A stretch of DNA of 64,000 bases, from contig NZ_JACJGB010000001.1 of assembly GCF_014164775.1 (NCBI RefSeq), positions 186,001 through 250,000 of the forward strand. The letters are read 5' to 3'. A program made the position numbers and the translations under genes. Origin of the DNA: Tessaracoccus sp. MC1679 (GTDB lineage: Bacteria; Actinomycetota; Actinomycetes; Propionibacteriales; Propionibacteriaceae). Below the pieces are notes generated by a model. That model searched no databases, had not been told where the DNA came from, and saw only the letters and a program-made list of their open reading frames with translations. This document shows positions 36,239-44,977 of the stretch, piece after piece (position 1 is the stretch's first letter; each line of letters begins with the position of its first letter).

Positions 36239-37609
36239 TCAGCCGAGCACGGTGATGTCGATGGCCTCGATGAACGTCACGAGGTCCTGCAGGAAGCGGG
36301 CAGCATCGGCGCCGTCGATGGCGCGGTGGTCGGCGGTGAGCGACAGGCCGATGCGCTGCTCGGCGCCGATGGAGCCGTCGGCGTTGATGGTGACGCGCGG
36401 GAAGATCGCGTCGACGCCGAGGATGGCCGTCTGCGGCACGTTGAGCAGCGGGGTGAAGGACTCGATCCCGAAGCCGCCCAGGTTGGTCACCGTGAAGGTG
36501 GCGCCGGAGAGCAGGTCGGGGTTGATCGTCCCGCCGATGGCCTCGTTCGCGAGCTGCTTGCTCACTGTGGAGAACTCGCGCAGGCTCATCAGCGACGCGT
36601 TGCGCACCGTCGGGACAAGGAGGCCGCGGGGGGTGTCGCACGCGAAGCCCATGTGGACCCGCTCGAAGGTGGTGAGCACGCCGTCGCTGAGGTGCGAGTT
36701 GTGCGAGGGGTTCTTCGCGGCGGCGCGGACGGCGGCGTAGCCGACCAGGTCGCCGATGGTGACGCCGTTCATGCCCAGCGACGGGTCCGAGTTCTTCAGC
36801 TTCTTGCGCAGGTCGAGCAGGCCCTGGGCGTTCGCGGTGGTGGTGTAGGTGAGCTGCGCGGAGGTGGCCAGCGAGTTCATCATCCGGTCCGAGATGACCT
36901 TGCGGACACCCTTGACCTTGGTGGCCTCCGACGGGCCGGGGAAGTCGGCGTCGACGGCGCTCGCCGGACGTGGCGCCGCGGGGGGGGCCGCGGCGGCCGG
37001 CTCGGCCGGGGCGGCGAGATCGGCGGTGGTCACGCGGCCGCCGAGGCCGGTACCTTCGGCGCCAGCGGCGTGGGCCCCTGCGCGGGCGGCGCCCGTGGTG
37101 GCCGAGGTGAGGGCCTCCTTGACGTCACGCACGATGACTCGTCCGCCGGGGCCGGAACCCTCGGCGACGGCGCCGAGGTCGAGGGAGTTGGCTGCGGCGA
37201 GGCTGCGGGCGCGGGGGCTCGAAGCGCCGGTGGCCGCGGTGCGCTCCGTCTGGGGGGCCTCACCGGGTTCGGGCGCGACGGCGGGTGCAGCTGCCTCGGT
37301 GGGGGGCGTGGCCTCGGCCTCGCCGTCGCCCTTCCATCCGGCCGCGTCGAGCGCGGGCTTGGGATCCTCGCCCGCGGCGCCCACAACCAGCAGCGGCTCC
37401 TTGACCGGGACATCGTCGCCCTCGGCCCAGAGCAGGGCCAGCACGGTGCCGGCCGCGGAGGAGGGGACCTCCATGGAGGCCTTGTCTGTCTCGACCTCGC
37501 AGACGATGGCGTTCTCGGCGATCTCGTCGCCCACCTTCACCTGCCACGACACGATCAGGCACGACTCGACACTGTTGCCGAGCTGCGGCATGACTACGAC
37601 GGTTGCCAT
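36239..37609 (-). CDS. Lipoyl-bearing acyltransferase E2 of the complex
   Basis: Dihydrolipoamide acyltransferase of 456 residues. One lipoyl domain (1-80) has the lipoylation site K43 in E-T-D-K-A-S; an Ala/Pro/Glu linker follows. A peripheral-subunit-binding domain follows (R-A-R-S-L-A to G-P-G-G-R-V), then a shortened second copy (ending G-L-G-G-R-V-T-T-A-D-L) about 35 residues later. The catalytic domain ends in T-A-D-H-R-A-I-D-G with H428 and D432. Acyl specificity cannot be read from sequence; acetyl is the simplest guess. First enzyme gene after the DeoR regulator. Confidence 0.9.
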   Translation of the reverse strand: MATVVVMPQLGNSVESCLIVSWQVKVGDEIAENAIVCEVETDKASMEVPSSAAGTVLALLWAEGDDVPVKEPLLVVGAAGEDPKPALDAAGWKGDGEAEATPPTEAAAPAVAPEPGEAPQTERTAATGASSPRARSLAAANSLDLGAVAEGSGPGGRVIVRDVKEALTSATTGAARAGAHAAGAEGTGLGGRVTTADLAAPAEPAAAAPPAAPRPASAVDADFPGPSEATKVKGVRKVISDRMMNSLATSAQLTYTTTANAQGLLDLRKKLKNSDPSLGMNGVTIGDLVGYAAVRAAAKNPSHNSHLSDGVLTTFERVHMGFACDTPRGLLVPTVRNASLMSLREFSTVSKQLANEAIGGTINPDLLSGATFTVTNLGGFGIESFTPLLNVPQTAILGVDAIFPRVTINADGSIGAEQRIGLSLTADHRAIDGADAARFLQDLVTFIEAIDITVLG

Positions 37610-37637
37610 GGTGTTGTCCTTCTTCTTCGTTGATTGA

Positions 37638-38402
37638 CTAGACGACGCGGACTTGGGTGTGTTCCCGGAGCGCCTCGACGGCGCCCGCGGGGAGGCCGTC
37701 GTCGGTGATGACTCCGGTGATGCCCGCCAGGGGCAGGAAGGTGACGAAGCCGGCCTGCCCGAACTTCGACGAATCGGCCAGCAGCCAGGTCTCCTCCGCC
37801 CGCTCGCGCATGAGGGAGGCCACCTGGCCGCCCTCCACGAACCGCGTGGTGAGTCCCCGCTCAGGAGAGAACCCGTCCGTGCCGACGAAGGCCAGGCGGG
37901 TGTTGAAGTCCGCGATGGCGCGCTCGGCGAGCGGGCCGACGAAGGACTCCGACTCGGCGCGGAACACGCCCCCGGTGAGGATGACCCCGAGCGCGGGGTT
38001 GATCCGGGCCGTGGAGAAGGCCAGCGCCGAGTTGGTGACGATCTGGACGCCGCGACGCCCGGTGAGGTTGCGCACCAGCATGGCGGTGGTGGTGCCGGCC
38101 TCGATCATGATGGTGTCGTCGTCGAGAACCATCGCGGCGGCCGCGGCGGCGATGCGCTGCTTGGCCTCCACGTTGAGCTTCTCGCGCTGCAGGATGGACT
38201 TCAGCGTGGTGGGGCGGGCCCCGCCGCGGGTGCGGACCAGGAGGCCGCGCTCCTCGAGGTTCCTGAGGTCTCCCCGGATGGTGACCTCGGAGACGCCGAG
38301 CTCGACGGCGAGGGCGGAGACCGAGAGGGTGCCATCATCGGTGAGACGCGTCATGATCTCGCTCGCCCGCTCTGCGCGCTCGACGGTCATTGTCGGTCCC
38401 AT
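37638..38402 (-). CDS. DeoR-family transcriptional regulator
   Basis: A 254-residue sugar-metabolism repressor type. N-terminal winged helix (V-S-A-L-A-V-E-L-G-V-S-E-V-T-I-R-G-D-L-R-N-L) followed by the DeoR sensor domain with E-A-G-T-T-T, V-T-N-S and G-T-D-G-F and the Leu/Val-rich C-terminus. DeoR proteins usually sense phosphorylated sugars or sugar acids. It is the first gene of the E2-E3-E1-PHP-SDR operon (28-bp gap) and is probably autoregulatory through the repeats at 38420-38471. ATG 38402 is taken; ATG 38390 is an alternative. Confidence 0.88.
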   Translation of the reverse strand: MGPTMTVERAERASEIMTRLTDDGTLSVSALAVELGVSEVTIRGDLRNLEERGLLVRTRGGARPTTLKSILQREKLNVEAKQRIAAAAAAMVLDDDTIMIEAGTTTAMLVRNLTGRRGVQIVTNSALAFSTARINPALGVILTGGVFRAESESFVGPLAERAIADFNTRLAFVGTDGFSPERGLTTRFVEGGQVASLMRERAEETWLLADSSKFGQAGFVTFLPLAGITGVITDDGLPAGAVEALREHTQVRVV

Positions 38403-38419
38403 CACTTGCCATTGACTTC

Positions 38420-38471
38420 CGAAGTGGTTTCGATGCGACCACCCTAAGCCCTTCGAAGCGGTTTCGATGCG
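38420..38471. promoter_or_regulatory. Direct-repeat operator upstream of the DeoR operon
   Basis: CGAAGTGGTTTCGATGCG at 38420-38437 and CGAAGCGGTTTCGATGCG at 38454-38471 match at 17 of 18 positions and are offset by 34 bp, about three helical turns. They end 18 bp upstream of the DeoR start, a typical arrangement for DeoR-family autoregulation. Confidence 0.75.
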
Positions 38472-38572
38472 CGGGCCCCGGAATGCTGAGCATCTGCTCA
38501 CGACATCACGATCCGGTCACGTCGGCACCCTCGCGAGGATGCGGATCTACGCTGGAGGGAAGGAGGCCAGCG

Positions 38573-39757
38573 ATGCCCACCCGTCGATCACTCTTGGCCG
38601 CCGCGGGACTCGCGGCCCTTGCCATCCCACTGTCGTCCTGCGCCACGGCCAGCCCTGGGGAACTGCGAGGGACCATCGCCCCGGAGGAGTTCCCCCTGGA
38701 CACCTCCGGCGTGCCGACTGCGTCAGCGGCCACCGAGGCGCTGGCCTGGACGCTGTTGGCAGGGAAGACCGGCAACCGGGTGCTGGGCCCCAGTTCGCTC
38801 ATGTCCGCCATCGCCATGTTGGGCGAGGGCGCCGCCGGGGCGAGCGCCGCGTCGCTCGACTCGACGATCGGCCTGGCCGGGGACGAGCGGTCCGCGGCAG
38901 TCGCGGCGCTGCGACAGGCACTCGCCGGGTACGACACGCTTCCGGACAGCGTGGACAAGAAGGAGCCGCCGGAGGAGATCGTCGTCCATCAGGCGTCACA
39001 GGTGGTGATCCTGGACGAGGCGATCGTCGAGGAGGCCTTCCTGGACCGGCTGTCGAGGTTCTACGACTCGGGCGTGGAGCGAGTGGACCGCGACGGGGCG
39101 AAGGCGGTGCTGGACGCGTGGGCGAACAAGCACACCGCCGGGCTGATCGAGAAGTCCGCCATCGAGGTGACGCCGGAGCTGCAGCTCGTGCTGCAGGACG
39201 CCGTCCTGTTCGCGGCCAGATGGCGCACGCCGTTCACCAGCGAGTGGCCGGTGCCGTTCACCCCCGCCGGTGGCGCGCCGACGGAGGTGCCCGGCATGAC
39301 GGAGATCGTTCCTGCCAGGTTCGCGGAGGGGTCGCGGTGGGCTACCGTGCGTCTGCCGTACGACGACGTCCTCGCGATGGACGTGATCCTGCCGGCGCCG
39401 GGAGTCGCTCCCGGAACCCTGACGACCAAGGACCTGGCCGAGGTGGCCGAAGCGCTGGATGCGGCCAGGGAGCTGCAGGTGTCGGTGGTGATGCCCACCT
39501 CGGATCAGAAGCAGACCTGGGACCTGCTGCAGCCCGTCAAGGAGGCCGGGATCGACCTGTCCGACCTGAGCAGGATCGTGCCCGGCGGGACCCTGGGCCA
39601 GCTCGTGCAGCAGGTGACGTTGACGGTGAGCCCGAAGGGCACCGTCGGGGCGGTGCTGACCGAGGGTGCGGTGGGCACGGGGATGCCGGCCTACGACGCC
39701 GAACTCTGGGTGGACCGGCCCTACATCATGCGGGTCCTGGACACGCGGACGAGGTGA
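38573..39757 (+). CDS. Serpin-family lipoprotein, ending at a premature TGA
   Basis: Bacterial serine-protease inhibitor, 394 residues as read. A lipobox L-S-S-C puts the acylated cysteine at residue 23, so it is anchored outside the cell. Serpin landmarks: L-G-P-S-S-L-M-S-A-I-A-M-L, W-A-N-K-H-T-A-G-L-I-E-K, N-terminal shutter-like and F-A-A-R-W blocks, and the reactive-loop region V-S-P-K-G-T-V-G-A-V-L-T-E-G-A-V-G-T-G-M. It stops after D-T-R-T-R at TGA 39755-39757. The same frame then reads P-I-F-L-A-V-V-E-D-P to TAG 39803, which is the missing serpin C-terminal strand. AAGGAGG at 38560-38566 fixes the start. Confidence 0.88.
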   Translation: MPTRRSLLAAAGLAALAIPLSSCATASPGELRGTIAPEEFPLDTSGVPTASAATEALAWTLLAGKTGNRVLGPSSLMSAIAMLGEGAAGASAASLDSTIGLAGDERSAAVAALRQALAGYDTLPDSVDKKEPPEEIVVHQASQVVILDEAIVEEAFLDRLSRFYDSGVERVDRDGAKAVLDAWANKHTAGLIEKSAIEVTPELQLVLQDAVLFAARWRTPFTSEWPVPFTPAGGAPTEVPGMTEIVPARFAEGSRWATVRLPYDDVLAMDVILPAPGVAPGTLTTKDLAEVAEALDAARELQVSVVMPTSDQKQTWDLLQPVKEAGIDLSDLSRIVPGGTLGQLVQQVTLTVSPKGTVGAVLTEGAVGTGMPAYDAELWVDRPYIMRVLDTRTR

Positions 39758-39816
39758 CCGATCTTCCTCGCCGTCGTCGAGGACCCCGCCGCCCCCTCCG
39801 AATAGCGCAGACATGG

Positions 39817-39851
39817 CTCGGCGCCCGCCCCCAAGCAGGGCGGGCGCCGAG
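39817..39851. terminator. Bidirectional terminator between serpin and fructanase
   Basis: CTCGGCGCCCGCCC at 39817-39830 pairs perfectly with GGGCGGGCGCCGAG at 39838-39851 around a 7-nt loop, between two convergent genes. Confidence 0.88.
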
Positions 39852-39860
39852 TGTTCGGGG

Positions 39861-42725
39861 TCAGCTGCAGCCAGGCAGACTGATCGAGGTCCACGCCTCT
39901 TCGCCGGCCGGTAGGGTCACCGAGGCCACCGCAAGCGACCCCGCCGCCTTCCCGACGCCGTCGGCCAGCGTCACGACCTTGGTCTTCCCGGCCGCCAGCG
40001 GGAACTTCTTCCGCTTGCCGTCCGAAGAGAGCGTGACGATCATCCGCTCGTCGGTGGGATTGGTCACTGTCACTGTGGCGCCCGCCGAGCAGGAGTTCTT
40101 CACCGACACCTCAGGAGAGGTGGTGCCGGTGTGGACCGATTGGGCGAGCGGCGTGGCCACCACGGAGGTGAACCTCGCCTTGCCCCCGAGGCTCACCAGC
40201 GACAACCCAAGCGAGTCGGCCGCAGGGAAGACCTGGTTGGTGAGGGTGCGCACGCCGTCCTCGGCGAAGACCTCCACCGAGGACCTGTCGACGTAGACCT
40301 GGAAGGTCAGCGAGCCGTCGGGGTTGGTGAGCGGTGCGGAGGTGACGACGGGGAAGTCGGGATCGAAGTCCACGGCGCCGGACCTGGTGCGGTCCACGAC
40401 GATCTTGCCCGCCTCCGTGTCGATGCCGACGAAGGTGCCCTCGCCGGAGTCGGGGCCGTAGTCGTTGCTGGTGCGCACGGCCACGCCCGCCAGTTCGGCG
40501 TCCTTCGGGTCGACGGTGACGTCGAGCACGTAGGCGTCCGAGCTCCAGGGCAGCGCGACGGCGCCGTCCTTGACGCTGACGTTGCGCTTCCGCAGGGAGT
40601 CCTTGGTCACCTCGAGAGTGGCGACCTCCTCCACCGGTGCCTGGACGAGTTCGTACTCACCGTCGATCACCTCGAGGGTCACCTCTCGCGGGAGGGCCAT
40701 GGCGCTGCGCCACTCCCCCGTCGGGATGTTCTCGGCGTAGGACCAGTCGTTCATCCAGGCGAGCATGACCTGACGGCCGTCGGGGGTGTTGCTGAAGGAG
40801 ATGGCCGCGTAGTAGTCACGGCCCCAGTCCAGCCAGTCGTACCGTTCCACCTGCCGTGGCTGCGGGGCATCGCTCGCCACGATCTGGTCCACCAGGATGT
40901 GTCCCCATCCCGCGCGGTTGTTGTCGATGATGCGGATCTGCGCCGTCTCACCCTGCAACCCGGACAAGTCCCACGACACCCAGTCCAGATTCTCGGAGTT
41001 CTGGCCGGTGGCGGACCGCACCACCTGGCCGTCGACCACCAGGTTGACCGTGGTCTCGTCGGTGCGGGGCAGCGCCCTTTCGTCACCGATCACGACGTGG
41101 TCGAGGGTCAGGTGCCCCCAGCCGCCGGTGGCCTGGTCGACGATGCGCAGCTGAGCCGTCGAGCCGTCCAGCTCGGACACGTCCCAGGAGTGCCAGTTGA
41201 GCGATCCGCCGTCAGTGCCGGAGGCCGAACGAACGGGCTCGCCGCCCACCAGGAGCTGGACCTCCAGGCCCCCCTCCTTGTCCCGTCCACCGCCCACGAG
41301 GAAGCTGACGTAATCCCCGTCAAGCGTGAACTCGGGAGAGGTGAGCGTGCCGACCCTGCCATCGCCCCCGAGCCCTCCCTCGAAGGTGTTGATCCGGGCT
41401 TCGCCGATGTAGTAATCCCCGCCCGCGTAGGACGGACTGGCGTTGGCCGCGAGATCACCGGACCCCGTCCAGCCGAACTCCTCCAGCGTCTGGCCGCCCT
41501 CGAAGCCGTTCCACAGCAGCGTGCCGGCCGGAGGCTCGTTGTCGAGCCTCCCGCCCTCGAGGTGCGGATGGTTGCCGCCGCCCACCAGGAGGTTCAGCCA
41601 CGTCGTATCCACGGTGAACGGCTCGGAGGTCAGGGTGCCGACGGGCCAGTCCCATCCCACGAAGCTGTTGACGAGCTGCTCGCCTCGGAAGCCGCTGACC
41701 GGCTGTTGATCGGCGAACGTTCCGGGGAACGGGCCGGTCGCGAACGGCCCGTCCTGCGCGTTGCCCGGCTCGTTCTGCACGGTCCACCCGGAGCCGTCCC
41801 AGGACTCGAACTCGAAGTCCTCGATCACCGTGCCGAGGGGGTCAGCCGCCCCTTCCACGATGGTCTCGGCGGTGAAGCTGGTGCCATCGAACTCGCCCAC
41901 GAAGTACTGCGCGCCCGACCCGCCCGCCACGGCTCCGGGGTTGAGGTTGACCACCATGACCCACTTGGTCTCACCCGTGTCACCCACGGGGAGCTCGAAC
42001 AGGTCCGGCACCTCCCAGATGCCGCCGGCGGCGTTGGCGGGTCCGAACGTGGAGAGGTAGGTCCAGTCCACGAGGTTGTCCGAGCGGTAGATGACGACCT
42101 CGTGGTTCACCGCCTCGACCGCCACCATGACCCAGTAGGCCTCGCCGTTGGCCGCCGTGTAACGTATAACTTTCGGGTCGCGGAAGTTGTTGGAGTTGCG
42201 GTTGAGGACGGGGTTGCCCTCGTACTTCTGCCAGGTGTAGCCGCCGTCGAGCGAGTAGGCCAGCGACTGGGCCTGTTTCCCGGCCAAGGTGGGATGCGCT
42301 TGCGTGTACGCGCTGGTGTAGACGGCCACCAGCGGCGGGTTCTCCGCGGTGCCGAGCCCACTGGAGTTGGTCTCGTCCACCACGATGGAGCCGGAGAAGA
42401 TGTCCTCCACCGCGACCTCGTCGTCATTGAACGTCTGGGGGATGGCGAGCGGCTGCTCGGTCCAGGTGACCAGGTCCGGGCTGGTGGCGTGGCCCCAGGA
42501 CATGTTGCCCCACCGGGTGCCGAGCGGGTTGTACTGGTAGTACATGTGGTAGACGCCGTCGTGGTAAACGAGTCCGTTGGGGTCGTTCATCCAGTTGTGC
42601 TCCGGCGACCAGTGGTACGCCGGCCGGTAGGGCTCCTGGCCCGCGGAGTGCTCCGCAGCCGCCGGGACGGTGAGACCGCCGAGCAGCACCGCCCCCGCCA
42701 GTCCGATTCCTAGTGCCTTCTTCAC
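39861..42725 (-). CDS. Secreted GH32 fructanase (levanase/exo-inulinase type) with a large insertion
   Basis: Extracellular fructan hydrolase of 954 residues with a signal peptide (cleavage near A-A-A-E, residue 24). GH32 catalytic residues: nucleophile D48 in W-M-N-D-P-N-G, transition-state D183 in F-R-D-P, and acid/base E238 in W-E-V-P-D. After the fourth propeller blade an insertion of about 330 residues (roughly 305-640) carries three related L-V-G-G-G / R-I-x-D-x-x-x-G-W-G-H units. Blade five then resumes at Y-D-W-L-D-W-G-R-D-Y-Y-A. The GH32 beta-sandwich and a short extra domain complete the protein. Divergent from its LacI regulator. Confidence 0.9.
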   Translation of the reverse strand: MKKALGIGLAGAVLLGGLTVPAAAEHSAGQEPYRPAYHWSPEHNWMNDPNGLVYHDGVYHMYYQYNPLGTRWGNMSWGHATSPDLVTWTEQPLAIPQTFNDDEVAVEDIFSGSIVVDETNSSGLGTAENPPLVAVYTSAYTQAHPTLAGKQAQSLAYSLDGGYTWQKYEGNPVLNRNSNNFRDPKVIRYTAANGEAYWVMVAVEAVNHEVVIYRSDNLVDWTYLSTFGPANAAGGIWEVPDLFELPVGDTGETKWVMVVNLNPGAVAGGSGAQYFVGEFDGTSFTAETIVEGAADPLGTVIEDFEFESWDGSGWTVQNEPGNAQDGPFATGPFPGTFADQQPVSGFRGEQLVNSFVGWDWPVGTLTSEPFTVDTTWLNLLVGGGNHPHLEGGRLDNEPPAGTLLWNGFEGGQTLEEFGWTGSGDLAANASPSYAGGDYYIGEARINTFEGGLGGDGRVGTLTSPEFTLDGDYVSFLVGGGRDKEGGLEVQLLVGGEPVRSASGTDGGSLNWHSWDVSELDGSTAQLRIVDQATGGWGHLTLDHVVIGDERALPRTDETTVNLVVDGQVVRSATGQNSENLDWVSWDLSGLQGETAQIRIIDNNRAGWGHILVDQIVASDAPQPRQVERYDWLDWGRDYYAAISFSNTPDGRQVMLAWMNDWSYAENIPTGEWRSAMALPREVTLEVIDGEYELVQAPVEEVATLEVTKDSLRKRNVSVKDGAVALPWSSDAYVLDVTVDPKDAELAGVAVRTSNDYGPDSGEGTFVGIDTEAGKIVVDRTRSGAVDFDPDFPVVTSAPLTNPDGSLTFQVYVDRSSVEVFAEDGVRTLTNQVFPAADSLGLSLVSLGGKARFTSVVATPLAQSVHTGTTSPEVSVKNSCSAGATVTVTNPTDERMIVTLSSDGKRKKFPLAAGKTKVVTLADGVGKAAGSLAVASVTLPAGEEAWTSISLPGCS

Positions 42726-42740
42726 GTCTTCTCCTTGCCT

Positions 42741-42756
42741 ATGACAACGTTGTCAT
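42741..42756. promoter_or_regulatory. LacI-family operator of the fructanase
   Basis: ATGACAACGTTGTCAT is a perfect 16-bp palindrome with the central CG typical of LacI-family sites. It lies 16 bp upstream of the fructanase start and 69 bp upstream of the divergent LacI gene. Confidence 0.85.
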
Positions 42757-42824
42757 GACCAGGGTCACACGGCGTCCGGTGAGATGTCAACCCCCTTCCA
42801 GCCGCTATCGAGGAGAATGACGGA

Positions 42825-43850
42825 GTGGCACTCCACTCACACAGGCCCACCATTCGCGACGTTGCAGTCGCGTCCGGCGTCGCGATCAAGACCGTCTCCC
42901 GCGTGATGAATGGCGAGCCGCATGTGCGTCCCGAGACCACGCAACGGGTGCGCGCCGCCGCCGCCGAGTTGGGCTACGTACTGCACGAGCAGGCCGCCGA
43001 ACTGCGCCGCCGCGACGGCGGGAGCCGCGCTCTGGGTCTGCTTGTCTCCAGCGTCAGCAACCCGTTCGACAGCCAGGTGCACGGGGCCGTGGAACGGGTT
43101 GCCCGGGCCGCCGGGCTGATGGTCATCGCCGCCAGCACGGGCGACGACCCTGACCTCGAGCTCACCGCCCTCACCACGCTCCTGGGCCGGCGCCTCGACG
43201 GTCTGATCATCTCCACCATCCGCGAGGAGCACGGGCTCCTGGCGCGGGAGATCGCCAGGGGCTGGCCCGTGGTGTTCGTGGACCGCACCGTCGACGACAT
43301 CGAGTGCGACACGGTGACCGTGGACAACGTCGGGGGCGTCCGTGCCGCCGTGCGACACCTGCGCGCCCACGGGCATCGGCGCATCGCCTTCCTGGCCAAC
43401 AAGATGGCCATCCGCACCACCCAGGAGCGGCTTCGAGGCTTCGAGGAGGAGACCCACGGCGATCCCGACTGCCTTCGCATCCCGGACCTGGCCGTCGAGG
43501 ACGACGTGAGCGCAGCCGTCACGGCACTCCTGACTGGGGAGGACCCACCCACAGCGTTGGTGACCGCCCGCAACGAGATCTCGATCGCCACCATGCGGAC
43601 GCTCCAGCGCCTCGGGAGACAGCACTCCGTGGCGCTCATCGGTTTCGACGACATCCCGATGGCCGATCTGGTGACGCCTGGGCTCAGCGTCGTGGCTCAG
43701 GATCCCGACGCCATCGGCGAGCTGTGCGCGCGCAAGGTCCTCGCCCGGCTCGCGGGTGATGTGTCCCCGCCCCAGCACACGGTCCTTCCCACCACCCTCA
43801 TTCCGCGAGGCAGCGGGGAGATCAGGGCTGAGCCCGGCGCCGGTCGTTGA
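42825..43850 (+). CDS. LacI-family regulator, probably of fructan use
   Basis: A 341-residue repressor. The helix-turn-helix is T-I-R-D-V-A-V-A-S-G-V-A-I-K-T-V-S-R-V-M-N-G (about 9-30) followed by the hinge helix, then a periplasmic-binding-protein-like sensor domain starting A-L-G-L-L-V-S-S-V-S-N-P-F. It starts at a GTG (42825). Divergent from the GH32 gene with a perfect operator between them, so it most likely represses the fructanase and responds to a fructose-derived effector. Confidence 0.9.
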   Translation: MALHSHRPTIRDVAVASGVAIKTVSRVMNGEPHVRPETTQRVRAAAAELGYVLHEQAAELRRRDGGSRALGLLVSSVSNPFDSQVHGAVERVARAAGLMVIAASTGDDPDLELTALTTLLGRRLDGLIISTIREEHGLLAREIARGWPVVFVDRTVDDIECDTVTVDNVGGVRAAVRHLRAHGHRRIAFLANKMAIRTTQERLRGFEEETHGDPDCLRIPDLAVEDDVSAAVTALLTGEDPPTALVTARNEISIATMRTLQRLGRQHSVALIGFDDIPMADLVTPGLSVVAQDPDAIGELCARKVLARLAGDVSPPQHTVLPTTLIPRGSGEIRAEPGAGR

Positions 43851-43912
43851 GCGTCACAGGCGAGCCATCGGACTCGACTCTCCCCCGTGGCCCGGAATCG
43901 TGAACGAGGCCG

Positions 43913-44977
43913 TCAGCCCGTGGGCGACGGCTCCGGACCGAGGAACGCGTGCAACTCCTCAGCCAGGTCGACCGGCGGCTTCCAGTAGGTGAACTCGGTG
44001 AGGGCGCCCGGGTCGACGGCGAAGTTGCCGTCGTGCAGCGGCACCAGCGAGATCGTCGAGCCCCACCCGTCGACCAGGACGAACGCACCGCGGTCGTCGA
44101 TGCCCATCCCGGGGACCTCCCCGCCCACGTCGGTCTTGAGCGACTCCGCCATGCGCGCCAGCAGATCGTCGGGGACCTCCTGCAGGATCCGGATGTCGCC
44201 GAAGTTCCGGGAGCAGACGTAGCCGGCCATCACGTCGTCAGGGGTGGCTGCAACAAGCGTGGTGAGCGGCGGGCACACCTCCGGCGCCTCCGTCGGGGCC
44301 GGAAGCCCTGCGCGCTGGTCCTCCCACAGCCTGACGACCGTGGCCAGGAACCCGTCGGCTCCGGCGAGCCGGCGCTCGCCGTCGCTCACCGCCCGGCAGC
44401 CGTGCAACTCTCCGCTCAGCCGCTTGGCCCCATCCGCGTAGTCGACGACCACCACGTAGGTCATCCGGTACTCCATGGTGCAAGCGATGTCCTGGGGCAG
44501 TGGCTCAAGGGCGTTGAACGCGGCCACCAGCTCGTCCACCCCCTTGGTCAGCGCCTCGGCCGGGCCACCCGTGGACGTGAAGCCCTCATTGGGGTCGCCG
44601 CACAGCCACGCGCTCACGGCTCCGTCGGGAAGGTCGCCGTCGAACGGGGTGAGCTGGAAGCGGTCCTGTGCGGCCTCCTCCGAGCTGCCCGGGCACCGGT
44701 TCTCACCGGGGCCCACGGGAGGCTCCGACGACGCGGAGGGCAGACCGACCGACGGGGTCGGACCCACCGGCGTCTCTGGGCCCGAAACGGTGGGACTGGC
44801 GCTCGGGGTGTCGCCCGGGACCGCGCGGTCGGGACCCCACAGCGCCTGATACCCCAGCGGGATGGCGACGGCGGCGAGAATCAGTCCGCCGACCACGGCA
44901 CCGGTCACCCACCGCCGCGACCCTCGAGCCTCGGGACCCGGGTGCGCGCCCGCAGCCGCACCGTCGTCGTCCACCAT
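43913..44977 (-). CDS. Membrane-anchored extracellular protein of unknown function
   Basis: A 354-residue product with a short cytosolic N-terminus, one membrane segment (about 24-44), a Pro/Ser/Thr-rich spacer (about 50-90) and an extracellular region with several cysteines (C-P-G-S, W-L-C-G-D, I-A-C-T-M-E, H-G-C-R-A, E-V-C-P-P, Y-V-C-S-R), which may pair as disulfides. No family is recognised. I chose ATG 44977, just before the acidic N-terminal segment; the frame is open upstream without support. It stands alone between the LacI gene and the transaldolase-like gene. Confidence 0.65.
   Translation of the reverse strand: MVDDDGAAAGAHPGPEARGSRRWVTGAVVGGLILAAVAIPLGYQALWGPDRAVPGDTPSASPTVSGPETPVGPTPSVGLPSASSEPPVGPGENRCPGSSEEAAQDRFQLTPFDGDLPDGAVSAWLCGDPNEGFTSTGGPAEALTKGVDELVAAFNALEPLPQDIACTMEYRMTYVVVVDYADGAKRLSGELHGCRAVSDGERRLAGADGFLATVVRLWEDQRAGLPAPTEAPEVCPPLTTLVAATPDDVMAGYVCSRNFGDIRILQEVPDDLLARMAESLKTDVGGEVPGMGIDDRGAFVLVDGWGSTISLVPLHDGNFAVDPGALTEFTYWKPPVDLAEELHAFLGPEPSPTG

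Noticed and set aside
39755-39757. Selenocysteine codon in the serpin
   Set aside because: The TGA replaces a glycine or aspartate position, not a cysteine, no selenoprotein family fits, and a pair of small indels explains the stop more simply.
40131-42713. An 860-codon plus-strand frame opposite the fructanase
   Set aside because: Antisense to an intact GH32 gene with signal peptide and all catalytic residues; low-complexity translated sequence.
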